A stretch of DNA of 64,000 nt from Imbricaverruca yamaguchii. Lineage: Eukaryota; Arthropoda; Thecostraca; Neoverrucidae. Where the stretch lies: contig JAOTOL010001605.1 of assembly GCA_034440575.1 (NCBI GenBank), positions 1,271,001 to 1,335,000 of the forward strand, in the 5' to 3' direction. The notes under the pieces were generated by a model, which was not told the origin of the DNA, made no database searches, and saw only the letters and a program-made list of their open reading frames with translations. How positions within the stretch are numbered: the first letter of the stretch is position 1; each line of letters starts with the position of its first letter. Of the stretch, positions 13,574 through 26,424 are shown in pieces. Made by a program: the position numbers and the translations under genes.

Positions 13574-13901
13574 TCACGTCCTCTCGGTGCCGGGCCACTT
13601 GCCGGTGACGCAGGTGCCGGGCGCGCGCCACCACTTGTTGAGGTCGTCCACCGTGCGCTGCCGGCGCTCGTCGTGCAGCATGGCGCACAGCCGGCAGAAG
13701 AAGAACGTGTTGATGAACTCGCCGGTGCCCTTCCACTTGAAGTAGGAGTTGTAGAGGTGGTCGTCGCGGTCGAGCGTGTGCAGGAAGTCGGCCAGCTCTG
13801 CCGGCGACTTGAAGTCGTCCACGTGGATGTAGGAGTGTTCGGGCGCGGCGCGCCGGTAGTCGTCCGGGTGGGCGCCCATCACCACCGGCAGCACGTTGTA
13901 C
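13574..13901 (-). CDS. FucTC: alpha-(1,3)-fucosyltransferase (GT10, C-like), coding exon 2 with stop
   Basis: This is the terminal coding exon of the fucosyltransferase that starts at 32790. It supplies the third base of Gln338 and residues 339-446. The acceptor is GGCAG|GTAC on the minus strand. Joining it to exon 1 gives ...VNGLQ-YNVLPVVMG..., which continues the GT10 block without a break. Further family features are the SYIHVDDF segment (361-368), LYNSYFKWKG (387-396) and a C-terminal CRLC pair (Cys407 and Cys410), a spacing typical of the disulfide-bonded end of these enzymes. The stop is TGA at 13576-13574. The total of 446 residues is normal for invertebrate members. No polyadenylation signal was recognised just downstream; a (GT)n tract lies there instead. 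The intron side of this exon is an expanding minisatellite. Confidence 0.93.
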
Positions 13902-13920
13902 CTGCCGGCAGACACGGCGT

Positions 13921-14640
13921 CACCATCGGCGGGGGCACGGTCACGGTCGGCAGGGTCGGGGTCACGGTCGGCAGGGCACGGTCACGGTCCGCAGGGTCGG
14001 GGTCACGGTCGGCGGGGCACGGTCACGGTCGGCAGGGTCGAGGTCGCGGTCCGCAGGGTCGGGGTCACAGTTGGCGGGGCACGGTCACGGTCGGCAAGGT
14101 CGGGGTCACGGTCGGTATGGTCGGGGTCGCGGTCCGCAGGGTCGGAGTCACAGTTGGCGGGGCACGGTCACGGTCGGCAGGGTCGGGGTCACGGTCGGCA
14201 GGGTCGGGGTCACGGTCGGCAGGGTCGGGGTCACGGTCGGCAGGGTCGGGGTCACGGTCGGCAGGGTCGGGGTCACGGTCGGTAGGGTCGGAGTCACGGT
14301 CGGTAGGGTCGGAGTCACGGTCGGCAGGGTCGGGGTCACGGTCGGCAGACACGGCGTCATCATCGGTGGGGCACGGTCACGGCCGGCAGGGTCGGGGTCG
14401 CGGTCGGCAAGGTCGGGGTCACGACCAGCAGCTTCGGGGTCACGATCGGCAGTATCGGGGTCACGGTCGGCAGGGTGGAGGTCATGATCTGAGATGGCAT
14501 CGGAGTCACGTTTCAGCAGCATCGGGAGTCACAACCGGCATAACCGGAATCACAATCAGCAGTATCGGGGTCACGATTGGCAGACCAGAGGTCACGGTCG
14601 ACAGAACCTGGTGCACGATCGGCGGGGTCACGATGACTAG
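13921..14640. repeat. 21-bp minisatellite next to the exon 2 acceptor
   Basis: Tandem 21-bp units carry GGTCACGGTCGGCAGGGTCG, with degenerate copies at the right end. The left end lies within about 20 bp of the splice acceptor at 13902. A segment at about 14344-14380 repeats the acceptor-side sequence CGGCAGACACGGCGTCA seen at 13906-13922. The period is divisible by three, so both strands carry long open frames that are not genes. Confidence 0.95.
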
Positions 14641-15202
14641 AATCTGGCTGTGGTGCTGCACCCGACTGTTTCCGGTGACTCGGGTGAACAGTCCTGCTGT
14701 CATTCTGGTGGATGAAAGCATCCGTTTGTACTCGCTGAAATACCGCACGAGTTTCTCCAGCAGAACAGGACATGTGACTGCATGCCCGGATGTGAAGCCC
14801 ATTGCACACCGCGTGCGCTTCAGGTCTTACCGACGTCTGTCCAAGTTCCCAGACGTCTGACGCACGTGTCAGACGTCCGTAAAATCGCCTCCGGGTGTCC
14901 ATCTCCAGTGGACGCTGTGCGTAGCCGCGGCTTTCAAGTGAAAATTTAATTCCTTCCGACGTCCGTCCGAGAATAGGATCGATCTCGGCTTTTAGTGAAG
15001 CTGCTGCGGCCGCAATACGATACAGCTGGGCTACACGCGCACTTCTGCCACCCGTCTCGGAAAAGTGTCCGGTCCAACAGTTCGTGGTCGTCGACTTTCT
15101 CCACTGTGCAGCTGACGGACGTTAGAAGGCCGTCAGATCTGAACCGCGCTGTGATGGGCAGCGGGGAAACCGGACAAATGTCCGTAAAGAAAATGCGGTT
15201 AG

Positions 15203-15252
15203 TTACTGGGGTTTTAGGGCGCATCAACTGCAGTGGTTATACAGCGCCCTAA
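15203..15252 (+). repeat. short GGGCGC...GCGCCC element, copy 1
   Basis: The sequence starts TTAGTTACTGGGGTTTTAGG and contains GGGCGCATCAACTGC, then CAGCGCCCT. The same order recurs at about 53303-53366 and, more diverged, at about 50422-50474. The GGGCGC and GCGCCC ends can pair. It directly abuts the ACGTAC array at 15253. Confidence 0.65.
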
Positions 15253-15475
15253 ACAAATGTACGTAAGGCAGATGTGCGTATGACAATTGTACGCAAGCGC
15301 AGATGTACTTACGACAATTGTAAGTAAGCGCAGATGTACTTACGACAATTGTACGTAAGCGCAGATGTACGTATGTCTAATGTACGTAAGCGCAAATGTA
15401 CGCATGGCAAATGTACGTACGCGCAAAAGTACGTAAGCGCAAAAGTACGTATGCGCAAATGTACGTATACGTAGT
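15253..15475 (+). repeat. ACGTAC-rich 16-bp satellite, single-orientation array
   Basis: Units of the form AAATGTACGTAAGCGC match the left half of the array at 4735-5705. All lie in one direction here. Several units use AATTGTACG or ACTTACGAC variants. Confidence 0.9.
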
Positions 15476-15834
15476 CTTTGCATTCAAGGACACCAATGAA
15501 ATGTGACAATGTGATTTGTGTGTACAATTGACTGATGCCATTTGTACTGCATGCAGTGCCAAACACAGCACTATCAAGGAACTGAAGTTTAAGGAATATA
15601 TAATTATTTGCGAATTTACATACCATCAATCTGGAGGATTTAATTGGTGTTTGCCAGTGGAAGATGCAGAAAATGAGCAAAACTAAGACATATGATGTGC
15701 ATGCATTTCCACTCAACTATCCTAACTTTGACCGGCTGGAGCCGCACTGTGGATGACCATCCGATCCGACGTGGCAGATCGGATAGTGCGCCCCGTGAAG
15801 CGCCCTACTGACAGCTATCTGGGATACTTTCGGG

Positions 15835-15995
15835 CGTTCGTGTACCGCTGACAGTATGTCTGAAGCGGCCTGTTGGCGACTGCCTGACACACTCGGGCGA
15901 TCATGTACCGCTGACGGCATGTCTCAGGCGTCCTGTCAGCCGCTGCCCGGATTACTCTCGGGCGATCATGTACCGCTGACAGCATGTCTGAAGCT
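15835..15995. repeat. 63-65 bp tandem repeat, three copies
   Basis: TGTACCGCTGACAG (or GACGG) followed by CATGTCTGAAGC recurs at 15841, 15904 and 15969, with GGGCGATCA between copies. Confidence 0.8.
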
Positions 15996-17288
15996 GCCGT
16001 CAGTGTCGGCACAGGCCATCAGCCTTCTTTTGTTCGAGACGTGGGTTCGCGGTATCTCAGTCGGCAGTGTGCTGGACTGTTGACCACAGGACCTTGGGTT
16101 GGAGCTTCGCGTCCGGCGGGACTGCCGGGTCCACTGGTGACCAATCGGCGCGAGAGGTCGACGACGCTATATCAGCTGCCAGTTAAAAGTACCACAAAAG
16201 AACCGAAACTTCTTCTTTGTCTGAGACGTGTGTCGACAGAGAGAGAGCGTCATCTGACTGTCGTCTGTATGGGCCGCTTAGGTTTTCTTCGCTTGCAGCT
16301 GCCAGCACAGCGTGATGTGTGGACCAATCGTGATGAAATATGAACTGCCATTCATACTCGCCGATCGGCAGGTCTCCGTGCCACCCGTTTATAACACTCT
16401 TACTCAGGAGTTTGGCCATGTCTTGCGTTTTCTGTGGTCGGGGAAAGGCGAAGGTTTACTAGTACCTGGTGGCAAAGTAGAAAGCAAATCATTGCAGAGT
16501 CATCTTGCCACACAGGTAGGATCAAGTAACACTTCCATGGCCTACTGGAGGATGAAAGTGCAACACACGCATGACGTATAACTATGACGGAACGGGAAAG
16601 TGTTGGTTTGCCAGGTTGCTACACTATGTGCACTGTGCGTCCACCAGGCATACCAGACCCCCGTGCGTCCTTGACCGGTAACTATTGGCCCCTGGTGATG
16701 TGCAGCCAAACACTATTGTCAGCGGATACATGGCCCGTTCCCATTGCTGCGAACGGGCCACGTCCCCACCCAGCTTTCGACTAATGAGCCACTGGCCTGT
16801 CATTTTTGCACAGACAATCCGCTTAAAGAGCGCTCATCTCCACTCAGGCAAAGTTCGTGGAAACGCCCCTGAAAGAATTCCCACGGCCGGGAACCACCGC
16901 CGCTACCCGGACAGTTTCCGCCCGTGTGGTACGTGCACGTAGCACAGCGCACCGACGCACTGGGCAACGCTGTCGGAAAAACAGAAATATTGGACTGCTG
17001 CCTGTCCGACGGCAGCTGACGGAATTGCCCACAATGCAGTGGCGTCAGCTGACGGTGAGACCGCGGTCGGTCGGTGGTTCCCCGACTGGTGCGGCACACA
17101 AGTCCAGGTGTATCGCCACAACGCTGCAGCAACACTCGTTGGTTAGTTCCATAAAAATCAACACTCACTGGAGAACAAATGCCCTTCCTTTGTGGGTGTC
17201 AAAGAACCCATAATATTTGCAAAATGTTTCTAAACTAAACATGAATACCTATGTGCGGGCACCATTTGGCGATGCCAAAACTATCCAG
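15996..17288. other. intronic sequence, no feature recognised
   Basis: This is unique sequence within the fucosyltransferase intron. No coding frame with recognisable protein was seen. Confidence 0.5.
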
Positions 17289-17289
17289 C

Positions 17290-17470
<181 letters not shown>

Positions 17471-17639
17471 TTCTCTTCCCAATATCTGCATCCTTTGCTG
17501 TATCTTGGGATGCTGTGAGCATAAAGCGACCCCACTCGCTATCGTCCTCGTGTGGGTATCGGCCGGCTGACATGTCAATGCCGGGGGCGACGACACGCGA
17601 CAGTGGCCGGCGCCGGCGGCCTGACCACCGACGCCCCGT

Positions 17640-17835
17640 CTCGACAATCAATGCAGCGCGGGAGTGGGCGGGAGGGGGCGGGGGGGGGGGTGCGATGTGG
17701 CACGGCGGCGTCCATCTCGACCGGCAGCTCGCGCCGACGAGGCGCCGCGGCGCCTCCTCAGCATGTCGAGCAGCTCGACGGCGGCGAGCCACGCCAGGCG
17801 AGCCGGCCGGGGGGTGGGGTGGGGGGAGGAGTCCT
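17640..17835. other. GC-rich, G-run-rich stretch
   Basis: G-rich runs near 17670-17695 and 17808-17830 flank a CpG-rich segment. No protein family was recognised in any frame. It could be structured DNA or a regulatory segment of the intron, but nothing proves either. Confidence 0.35.
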
Positions 17836-17991
17836 TGAGGTGGCCAGGCGATGCAGACGTTCGCGCGAACGCCGCACCACCGTCCGTGGGTAAAAAGGCT
17901 GATGTGTGCCTTGCGATAAGATCTTCACATCCGTGAGGAACGTGAAAAGCTGTCCACAGTCTGCACTCGTAACCGAGGACGCGCCAGGCAC

Positions 17992-18225
17992 ATGGCTTGC
18001 TGAGATGCATGGCTTGCTGAGATGCATGGTTTGCTGAGATGCATGGTTTGCTGAGTTACATGGCTCGCTGAGATACATGGCTTTCTGAGATACATGGTTT
18101 GCTGAGATGCATGACTTGCTGAGATGCATGGTTTGCTGAGATGCATGGTTTGCTGAGATACATGGCTTGCTGAGATACATGGTTTGCTGAGATGCATGGC
18201 TTGCTGAGATGCATGGTTTGCAGCG
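17992..18225. repeat. 17-bp minisatellite, about 14 copies
   Basis: Units such as TGCATGGTTTGCTGAGA repeat with TACATGGCT variants. The array is regular and ends sharply near 18222. Confidence 0.95.
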
Positions 18226-19204
18226 CCTCAGTACCGGACGCCGTGCAAGGTGCATGGGGTTGGTGGTGGGATCTGCGATGACGCAAAGGAGTCCGGCGGC
18301 GCCGGAGGAAGCCCGGCTGACATTACACTATTGTGAATGGTGTACGCCAGGCAGCATCGCCGTCAGGAAAATCAGGTGGCCTGACTAGGATCATTGAACA
18401 CGCTTTCTATATCATTGGTACAGTAACGGTAGATATTTGTTTGTTATTTGTGCTTGAGGGCGCTTCGAACATCCTTGGTCATTCGAGCCCGAAGCAACAG
18501 TGCATGAAAATCGTATCGAAAGTGTTTCGATCAGGAACCGATCGGGCAGCTGACCAAGCAAACAGGCTCAGGCGGCCAACGAACGGGCCCGGCAAAACAC
18601 AGGAAAATCGGGGCAAACGCTACATTTCGAGAGCTAGAACCGAAAGTGTTAAGTAGCGATTCCCACCAAGTACATGAATTATTGTCATAGAAACAAATCT
18701 GCCACCGAATGACATGCTTCATTTGTAAGCAGTTCATACTGCATTCCGCGAGTATCGCTATGATAAAGATCCTGGCGTTTGCTGATGAAGAAGACGCTCA
18801 AGTTCCCAACGAAAATCATCTTAGAAAATCGTTTTGCAACTACGTTCTATTATTGCACGCCATTTGATGTTGTGCTACAACATAATGACAAACGAGATAA
18901 CCCTTTGACGACATACAATTATTTGAACAGACTATATGTTCGAAAAAACGAACCTCAAAGTACCTCTCATTCGACTCGTCCGCCCATTTCCGCTGAAGTG
19001 CGGGCATTGCGGCTGGGATCTATGGTCGTAACCTGCGCGAGACAAATTTGGCAGTCGAGACGACCCGTCGGATTCTCGGCACGGTCGGGTGACCCAGGTC
19101 GGCCCGGAGGCCATCGGCGGGTCTCGCACGGCCGGCGAGCAGAAACGAGCGCCGAATAATACATGTTGCAGACCTGACAGGAACGTCTGCGAAATTAGAT
19201 TAGA

Positions 19205-19590
19205 TTTTGACGTCCCTGAACGAGCCGACCGTGGAGTGCCAGATACATTGACGGGAGATTCACTGGTGTCTCGCGGGTCTGCACGAGCTGGTGTGCCGGA
19301 TACACTGAGACGGGAGATTCACTGGTGTCTCGCGGGTCTGCACGAGCTGGTGTGCTGGATACACTAACACGGGAGATTCACTGGTGTCTCGCGGGTCTGC
19401 ACGAGCTGGTGTGCCGGATACACTAACACGGGAGATATTCACTGGTGTCTCGCGGGCCTGAACGAGCCAACCGTGGAGTGCCAGCTACACTAGACGGGAG
19501 ATTCACTGGTGTCTCGCGGGCCTGAACGGGCCGACCGTGGAGTGTCAGCTACACTGAGACGGGAGATTCACTGGTGTCCCGCGGGTGGCG
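19205..19590. repeat. 59-bp tandem repeat, about 6 copies
   Basis: GGGAGATTCACTGGTGTCTC is spaced by 59 bp in the central copies (19253, 19312, 19371) and continues in variants to about 19590. The outer copies carry GAGCCGACCGTGGAGTG instead of CACGAGCTGGTGTGC, so two subtypes are mixed. Confidence 0.93.
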
Positions 19591-20728
19591 CATCGGCTCA
19601 GTGGAGAACGTGCCAAGATATTGCTGTGGATTCCAACTAATTCGAAACTCTCCAGTTAGCCTGAGAGTCTCGAAGGTTAACATTTTACTCTTGTCGATAC
19701 ATGTATGCGGCTAAAATATCAATAGAAAGCCGCACAACTGAACTATAATCTGAACTGCACGACTGAAGTATACTGAACTATATACAGAACTGCACAACTT
19801 GATTATATATAATCTTCATGGATGCATAACTAATAGTAGCCAAGGAGGATGTCAAGTGCACACACAACATGGTGGCAGAGGTGGGATGCATAACACGCAC
19901 TCCCCTACATAGTCAATCTGGTCACTTAACCCGTTAATGTAACTTAACTACCATCCAGGTGGCCTCTCTTTTTCACCGTGGTAGATGACAGGGATTGTAA
20001 TCCCGTCCTTTCACTGGTGCTGCAAGAACTCTCGCGGCGAGCTTCGACGAGGTTCACGGTATGCACAGAATGTCTTCGCCGGTTCACTGAGTAAAAAGAC
20101 TGAAGGAGACAAGGCATAGCATCTAATATAATGGCATGGCTCAGTGGGCATGGACCTGTTCAGTACCTTCGGGATGCTTGACAAAGAACAGAAGCAACCT
20201 GTCGTGATCTTGAGCAGATTTAATACTACTTTTGGACCAAAAAAAAATATTACACTGGCTCGATTCGATCCCACAAAAATTAAGAAAACGCCTACGGAGG
20301 TGCAGACGTCTTGAAAGCCAGTCTGCTCCTTCAGGAACATCGGTGCTGATTTACCGAAGAAGAAAGGCTCAATCGGGTAATGGAACCGCTCATCTTCGGA
20401 CTAATTTAGCTCCACACACTGGAATGTTTACTGTGACGGTGCCATCACTCTCGACCACGCCAGCATGCCTCCCGATCGTCTTGGAGGGCGGCAAAGGCGC
20501 CAGACCCGATTGTGCTGGCGCCTTCACGGTGCCCCGTGAAGTAACAGGCTCCATTAAAAATCAAAGCATCACTCTTTTGCTTGCGAAAATAGAGGATGTT
20601 CTAGATTCGCACTAACTGGAGGTTCCTGAACTAGCTGAGACTCTTGAGAGTTAATACTTTGCCATCTTGAGATTTTTGTTGTGCATGATAATCATTATAA
20701 GGTCGAACACATTTGCAGTATATAATTA

Positions 20729-20783
<55 letters not shown>

Positions 20784-20814
20784 TATATAATTAAATGTAT
20801 ATATAATACATATA

Positions 20815-20876
<62 letters not shown>
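20729..20876. repeat. (TA)n microsatellite, two blocks
   Basis: Two pure TA tracts flank a short AT-rich spacer at about 20780-20817. Confidence 0.97.
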
Positions 20877-20879
20877 AAT

Positions 20880-23640
20880 GTCCTGGGCCCGTTCTGTACC
20901 TTCCCTTCATGAATTCATAAATAATAGAAGCAGTACAGTTTTCTTACTACAACAGACAGTAGTCCAGTGGGAAGCCAGACCGGAAATTGGTGCACGGGAG
21001 AACTGGACAGGGAATTGGTTCAATGAGAAATGGAAAGTGGCAACGATCCGTGGACACGGGGAAGAACATCGATCTTTCATCTGACGAGACACACCACTGA
21101 TCCGGCTCAGAACAGGAAGACCAATATCAACACATCCGGAGGGCACGGCCTGACATCGACCGGGCCGGACAAGCGGTGCGACACCGCGACTCGCCACGGG
21201 GCCCGTCGGCTGCGCCACGGCAGGTGCCCAGCCCGACCGGGGGCCGCTCTTTACATCCTTACGCTAATCGATTGCGATGGCAAGCCGTGCGCGGCCGATC
21301 AGCTGCCGTTTCAGGTCCGGTACGATCCCGGCCGGCCAGTAACGGCCGGACGAAATACACCGCGCGCGCGCGACGCGCACTCAGAGACGGTGCAATACAA
21401 CTCGCCCGCACTCACTCGCACAATACAATGCAGCACATTCCAAACATGCATTGTGTCGGTGGCTGATGAAGTCGTCCAATGGAGTGCATTGAGCGATTAC
21501 AAGCAGGTCGGAGTGGAGTTCTGAATGCTTTGCAATATGGCTTCAAATGGCACGCACTTTCGACAAACGATTGTCCTGTTGTGAAACAATTCTGAAGTGC
21601 TGATGGCTTTTTAAACTTGCACAAGTGACGCATAATATTTATGAATATAACTGGATTATTCCAGTACATGATTGGCGTCACATATGCGCAGAACCATCTG
21701 TTTATAACGAACTATAAGTCGGAACATTGTTCTCACTTCGTTACGCGACCGGTTTCTTCTCTTATTGATCAGGCAAAGCAGGGTGCCAAAGCTGACTGGT
21801 TGTGTCATGTCAACAGATTATTAGCAATGTTCTAATTATATTTCAAATTTCACGTACCTAGACACCATGACTGCTCGTGGAAGAAGTGCAAGGTTCTGTT
21901 ATGCTATGTGAGGTCCCACATCGTCCGGTTTTCCTCCATTTTTTTTTCAGCCACAGGCGCCCCTCTGAGAAGAAAATGCGCCCCTTGGAAAGAAAGGCGT
22001 CCCTCCGAGAAGGCATGAGTGCACCCCAGCGTTGGAAAGTGGCCTTTTTGGAACTTTTGCCATCCAAATAATTATACACTCCTGAAAAAATACACTACTT
22101 GCATTGCTGGATGAAGACATGCTTAACTAGCAAAACAGCTAGATGTCATACAACAGTGATAACATGGATGGAGAGGAAGATTCAGTCATACTGGGTCCCT
22201 TACCACATACACTTTCCAGTATAATTGAGGATAATGTACATTTATTATTTTAGGTCATCTGCAGGCACATTCCAAGAGGAGGCAGGAGTGGAGCCGAAAA
22301 TGAGATGCCAGCCATATTGGAAGAATATCAGCTTGCTAGCGTGCACAAGTACAACAGATGTCAACAGATGACAAAGTATGGATCACTGCAGTCTGAATAT
22401 GATCTTAATGCCACTGAGCATTCCATATTTCATAACATTCCATCGTCCATATCATTTCATGACATTCCATTTGTGCATGTGTGATTGTCTGGTGAAGTGC
22501 AGGTGAATTAATAAACAGTCACCAATGCCTAAATGTGTATGTTCTCCATTTGTGGAAAGACCTCAGAATAGAATCCAGATGTGCCCAGAAGAATGTATGG
22601 ATAAACACCAAGAGCTAGAGTGGCATCCACACAACTGGTAAGCCACAAAGAGTAGTACTTCCCCCAAATCCCCAAAATACTGGTGGATATGAGCCATGTT
22701 TTGCCATGGCATATAAATTTTCATGGGCATTATTACTTTTCCACACAAGTTTTACACACATTTTACCTCCATGAGGCATACAAAGGTATTAGGTTTGGCT
22801 AAGTTATGCTAGATTAGTCTTTTTTTTGTAAGTTAGCCATTTATCAAATTCCTTTGGGGATCATTCAGGATTATTTAAAAAATGAATTAAAAAACCACTC
22901 AGGCCAGCATAGGCTGTTTTGTTAGAATGTCATTTAGTTTTAATTTTTTAAAAAGGAAAAAAATGCTTACAAATTTCAATTAAAAAGGTTTTCTTGCATC
23001 CAGATAAGCTGCAGCTTTTTCTTCATTTTTAACATTACATTTCATGGTCAAATTTCCAAACCAAACCCATAGCCACTTTTTTGGTTCCAAGTCATTTTGC
23101 TACCCAACTGCACTTGCGAACATTAATAAAAAATGTGTGGTCACATCATGTAGGTAGTAGTTCACATTATGAATACATTCATAATCCTTGCATACAAAAT
23201 AAATTTCATAAAAATCAAATCGACCGTTAAACTGCAAATTTGTCCATTCAGAAAGTCAGAAAGACTAGAATAGTTAAGAGTATAATGACCATTCAATGGA
23301 GAATAGGGACAGGATGCACCTAACAATTCTCTGAAGCATTTCATGAATGCACAAATAATGTTTTAATGCATGCATATCTATAATACCTGCAGTCAATGTG
23401 TACTGAAGAGGCCCAGTCGCCGATTTGAAAGAAAAGCATTCACGCTTCAAAATGTGGTAAGTGAAAACAGGATTTCCCAGACAAAAGCAAAACAATCAGT
23501 TTTGTTCATTATTATGCTTGTCGGCAAAACATCGCAGCAATTAATATTATCATGTCCTGCTCCTTGTATCATCTGAAGATATCCCGTCACACAACATAAT
23601 CTTAGAGCTTTGGTTTATCCAACTCAATAACTGGAATAAC
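20880..23640. other. intronic sequence, GC-rich then AT-rich, no gene recognised
   Basis: The part at about 21130-21420 is CpG-rich and has an open plus-strand frame (21030-21524) with no recognised family. The part at about 22080-23600 is AT-rich and unique. CTCTGAGAAG and CGCCCCTTGGAAAG motifs at 21955-22030 recall the MITE family found complete at 49205-49536, so a fragment may be present. Confidence 0.4.
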
Positions 23641-23665
23641 CGTGAAGATATTTGATATAGGTAAG

Positions 23666-23683
23666 TAGGTAGGTACCTACCTA
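23666..23683. repeat. 18-bp perfect palindrome
   Basis: TAGGTAGGTACCTACCTA is its own reverse complement, with no spacer. It stands alone; no function is evident. Confidence 0.9.
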
Positions 23684-24014
23684 GTCAGGCAATACCAATT
23701 ATCATACCTCGAGCCAAACACGCAGTCAATTCCATCCGGATAGCAGCGAAAGAGCTTTAAAGAAAATCCTTCGCTCAATAAAAAAAAATCGCTACGCTCC
23801 GCTAACCAAATAAAGGAATTCACCTTTACCAGCCCGACCGCGTACCAAGGTCCGTTCTTTGATTCAGTGGATTCACCGCTCTCCAGTTCCCACTCCGGCC
23901 GGAGCTGTTTAAACCATTGCCACGAAAAGCCATGGATAATGCCTTTCTGTTTGCTTTCCTTGGGAATGATATGTTGTGGATCAAATGAGGATGGATAAAA
24001 CCGTTCATATTTAT

Positions 24015-24215
24015 ATCATTAAGCAGTCTGTGGCGTGATCCTCTATGACGTAAAAGATCTTCTGTGGCGTGATTTTGCCCATGGGCAATTGCCTGAATGG
24101 CGTGATCTCTGTAGAACGTCCTCTGTGACGTGATCTTCTGTGGCGTGATCTGCTGGGCGGCTGCTTCTGTGACGTGATCGTCTGTGGCGTGATCTGCTGG
24201 GCGTGTGCGGCTGTT
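24015..24215. repeat. degenerate repeats of a TCTGTGGCGTGATC motif
   Basis: TCTGTGGCGTGATC and close variants (CTGTGACGTGATC) recur irregularly about eight times. Confidence 0.8.
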
Positions 24216-24967
24216 TCTGCTCAGGCCAATGCCACCGTCAAATGACCTAACCTAACCAATCAACAACGGAGCGTGCCGGCAGGGTCGGAGAGAGACCCGA
24301 CGGGGTCGGCGACAGACCCCGACGGGATTTATTTGCTTCACATCACGCGTAGCATCACGACGTGTTCTCCCTGCATAGCACCATAGTGTGCTGTATGGTG
24401 TACGGTGTATCATACTGTCAAAAAGATGAAAGATGTTCAGGAATAAGCTCCTTCTGTATTTCACGTTGTGATCAAGGGATCACGCGTCAGTTGTTTTGCA
24501 TAGCATAGCATAAAAGCCAGCAACAGTTAACAAAACACCGCGCATGGAGCAAGGTGATTTTTGTTTGCTTTTTATACGTTTAATCCGAGTTGTTGCTGGG
24601 GTGGCATTATGAACCAAGGTCCTATTCCTGAGCCGAGCTTGTTGCATGAACCCTGGCATCACCACTAGATCCATTAATTCCAGTTTAACGGCAGAATTTG
24701 GACCGAAAGTTTAACGTGCCGTCGATGCACCGACACGGCCACCCGGTAGCTCGTCCCGGGCCTTATCGGGCCAGCTGCCAACTGACCATCTCATGCAGTA
24801 ACTAAATGGGAGCGCGCAAAGCAACTCGAACCCTGTGTTGTCAGAACAGGGGAGACCAATGCAGGCCATCTCGTGCGGTAACTTCAACGCTGTTATGAAG
24901 CCATGAAACCATATGACATCGCATGGGCTGTTCGATAGCAGATGCTAAGAGAGAAAGTTTAATTTTC

Positions 24968-24968
24968 G

Positions 24969-25050
<82 letters not shown>
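24968..25050. repeat. (TA)n(TG)n compound microsatellite
   Basis: A TA tract of about 50 bp passes directly into a TG tract of about 28 bp. Confidence 0.97.
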
Positions 25051-25054
<4 letters not shown>

Positions 25055-25689
25055 TTCATTGGATTACGATTCACACAATTCACCGGTACGATTCATTAAG
25101 ACAGGGTTCTCAATCGTCGGGAGATCTGCAGCCGTCACAAATGAAGGGGTGGAAGATGATGCTACATCATGTTACAAGATGAGTGAGGTGTGCTGCGGCC
25201 AGTGCTGTGGAGCTACGGGGAGGAGGCTAACTGAAGACAAACTCATGGAACGACGGGACTGCTCGAACAAAACACTATGCGCCATATTGGGTTGAAGGCA
25301 GCATGAGCGTTACAGGTTGAACTTTCCAAGGTAGCGTGGTAATTACCGGGATCACGGCTTAAGAATGGTAGAAGTAGTAGAACATCGTGTATGGAATGAA
25401 TAATACCTCAAACGGCTTTCCAGCACTCCATGAGCGGGTAATTGCATTCCGTGGGCGTTGAGAGATAATTAATGACTTCAGCTGAGATTAGCGGGCTGCC
25501 TGTCTTCATACAAAAGGCAGCCGTCACAGGCGAGAACAGGGCGGCCATGCATCAACTCACCGTCTCCACAAGCAAGACCGGGTGTTTATTAATGTGAACA
25601 ACGCTCCCATCACAAGAGTGACTATCCCGGACCCGGTTTCAAGAGCAAGCCGGACGGCGAATTCCGGCAGTGGCGCAGCACCGACTCTG

Positions 25690-26145
25690 GCCGTGTCGCA
25701 GCTGTGATGACCTGTCTCTGACAGACTTAACGGTGTGAAGACCTGTCTCTGGCCATGTTTCTGGTGTGATGACCTGTCTCTGGCCGTATCACAGCTGTGA
25801 AGACCTGTCTCTGACAGGTTTAACTAGTGTGAAGACCTGTCTCTGGCCATGTCTCTGGTGTCAAGATCTGTCTCTGGCCGTGTCACAACGGTGAAGACCT
25901 GTCTCTGACAGGTTTAACTAGTGTGAAGACCTGTCTCTGGCCATGTCACGGCCGTAAAGACCTGTATCTGACCGCTTCACTGGTGTAAAGATCGCCTCTA
26001 GTAACGTCACTGGTGTGAAGACCTGCATTTTACCGTGGCACCGGCGTGAAAACCTATCTCTGGCAGTGTCACGGCTGTGAAGACCTGTCTCTGACAGGCT
26101 TCACTAGTGTGAAGACCTGTCTCTGGCAGTGTCGCCGCCGTGAAG
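25690..26145. repeat. about 30-bp tandem repeat
   Basis: GTGAAGACCTGTCTCTG recurs with alternating continuations (ACAGGTTTAACTAGT, GCCATGTCTCTGGT, GCCGTGTCACAGC), giving a higher-order pattern. Confidence 0.9.
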
Positions 26146-26333
26146 ACCGTACACGGCATCGTGCCTGGCTCCGTCAGCCGGCCGCTGGCCGCCTCGCTCT
26201 GCCAGCTCGCCGTCTGAGCCGCGGAGACGGAGAGGGGCTCCGGCGGGACCGTCGGACGGCCGGCTACATCTGCCCACCGGGTCGATAGGACGGCAGACGC
26301 GCTGGCGACTCGGCATAAAGCCGGCCTTTATCG

Positions 26334-26335
26334 GT

Positions 26336-26367
<32 letters not shown>

Positions 26368-26395
26368 AGCGGCGGCAGCGGCGGCGGCGCCGCCG
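26334..26395. repeat. (GGC)n trinucleotide repeat
   Basis: A GGC run broken by AGC triplets lies in a CpG-rich segment (26140-26450). No protein was recognised in the poly-Ala, poly-Gly or poly-Arg frames. Confidence 0.95.
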
Positions 26396-26424
26396 GCGGT
26401 TGGCCGGGGTCACCGGCCGCGGCG

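Noticed and set aside
13673..14860. 395-residue plus-strand frame and overlapping frames on both strands
   Set aside because: It is antisense to exon 2 of the fucosyltransferase and then reads through the 21-bp array. All frames stay open because of the unit length.
21030..21524. 164-residue plus-strand frame in a CpG-rich part of the intron
   Set aside because: Composition changes along its length, no family is recognised and no splice sites or start context support it.
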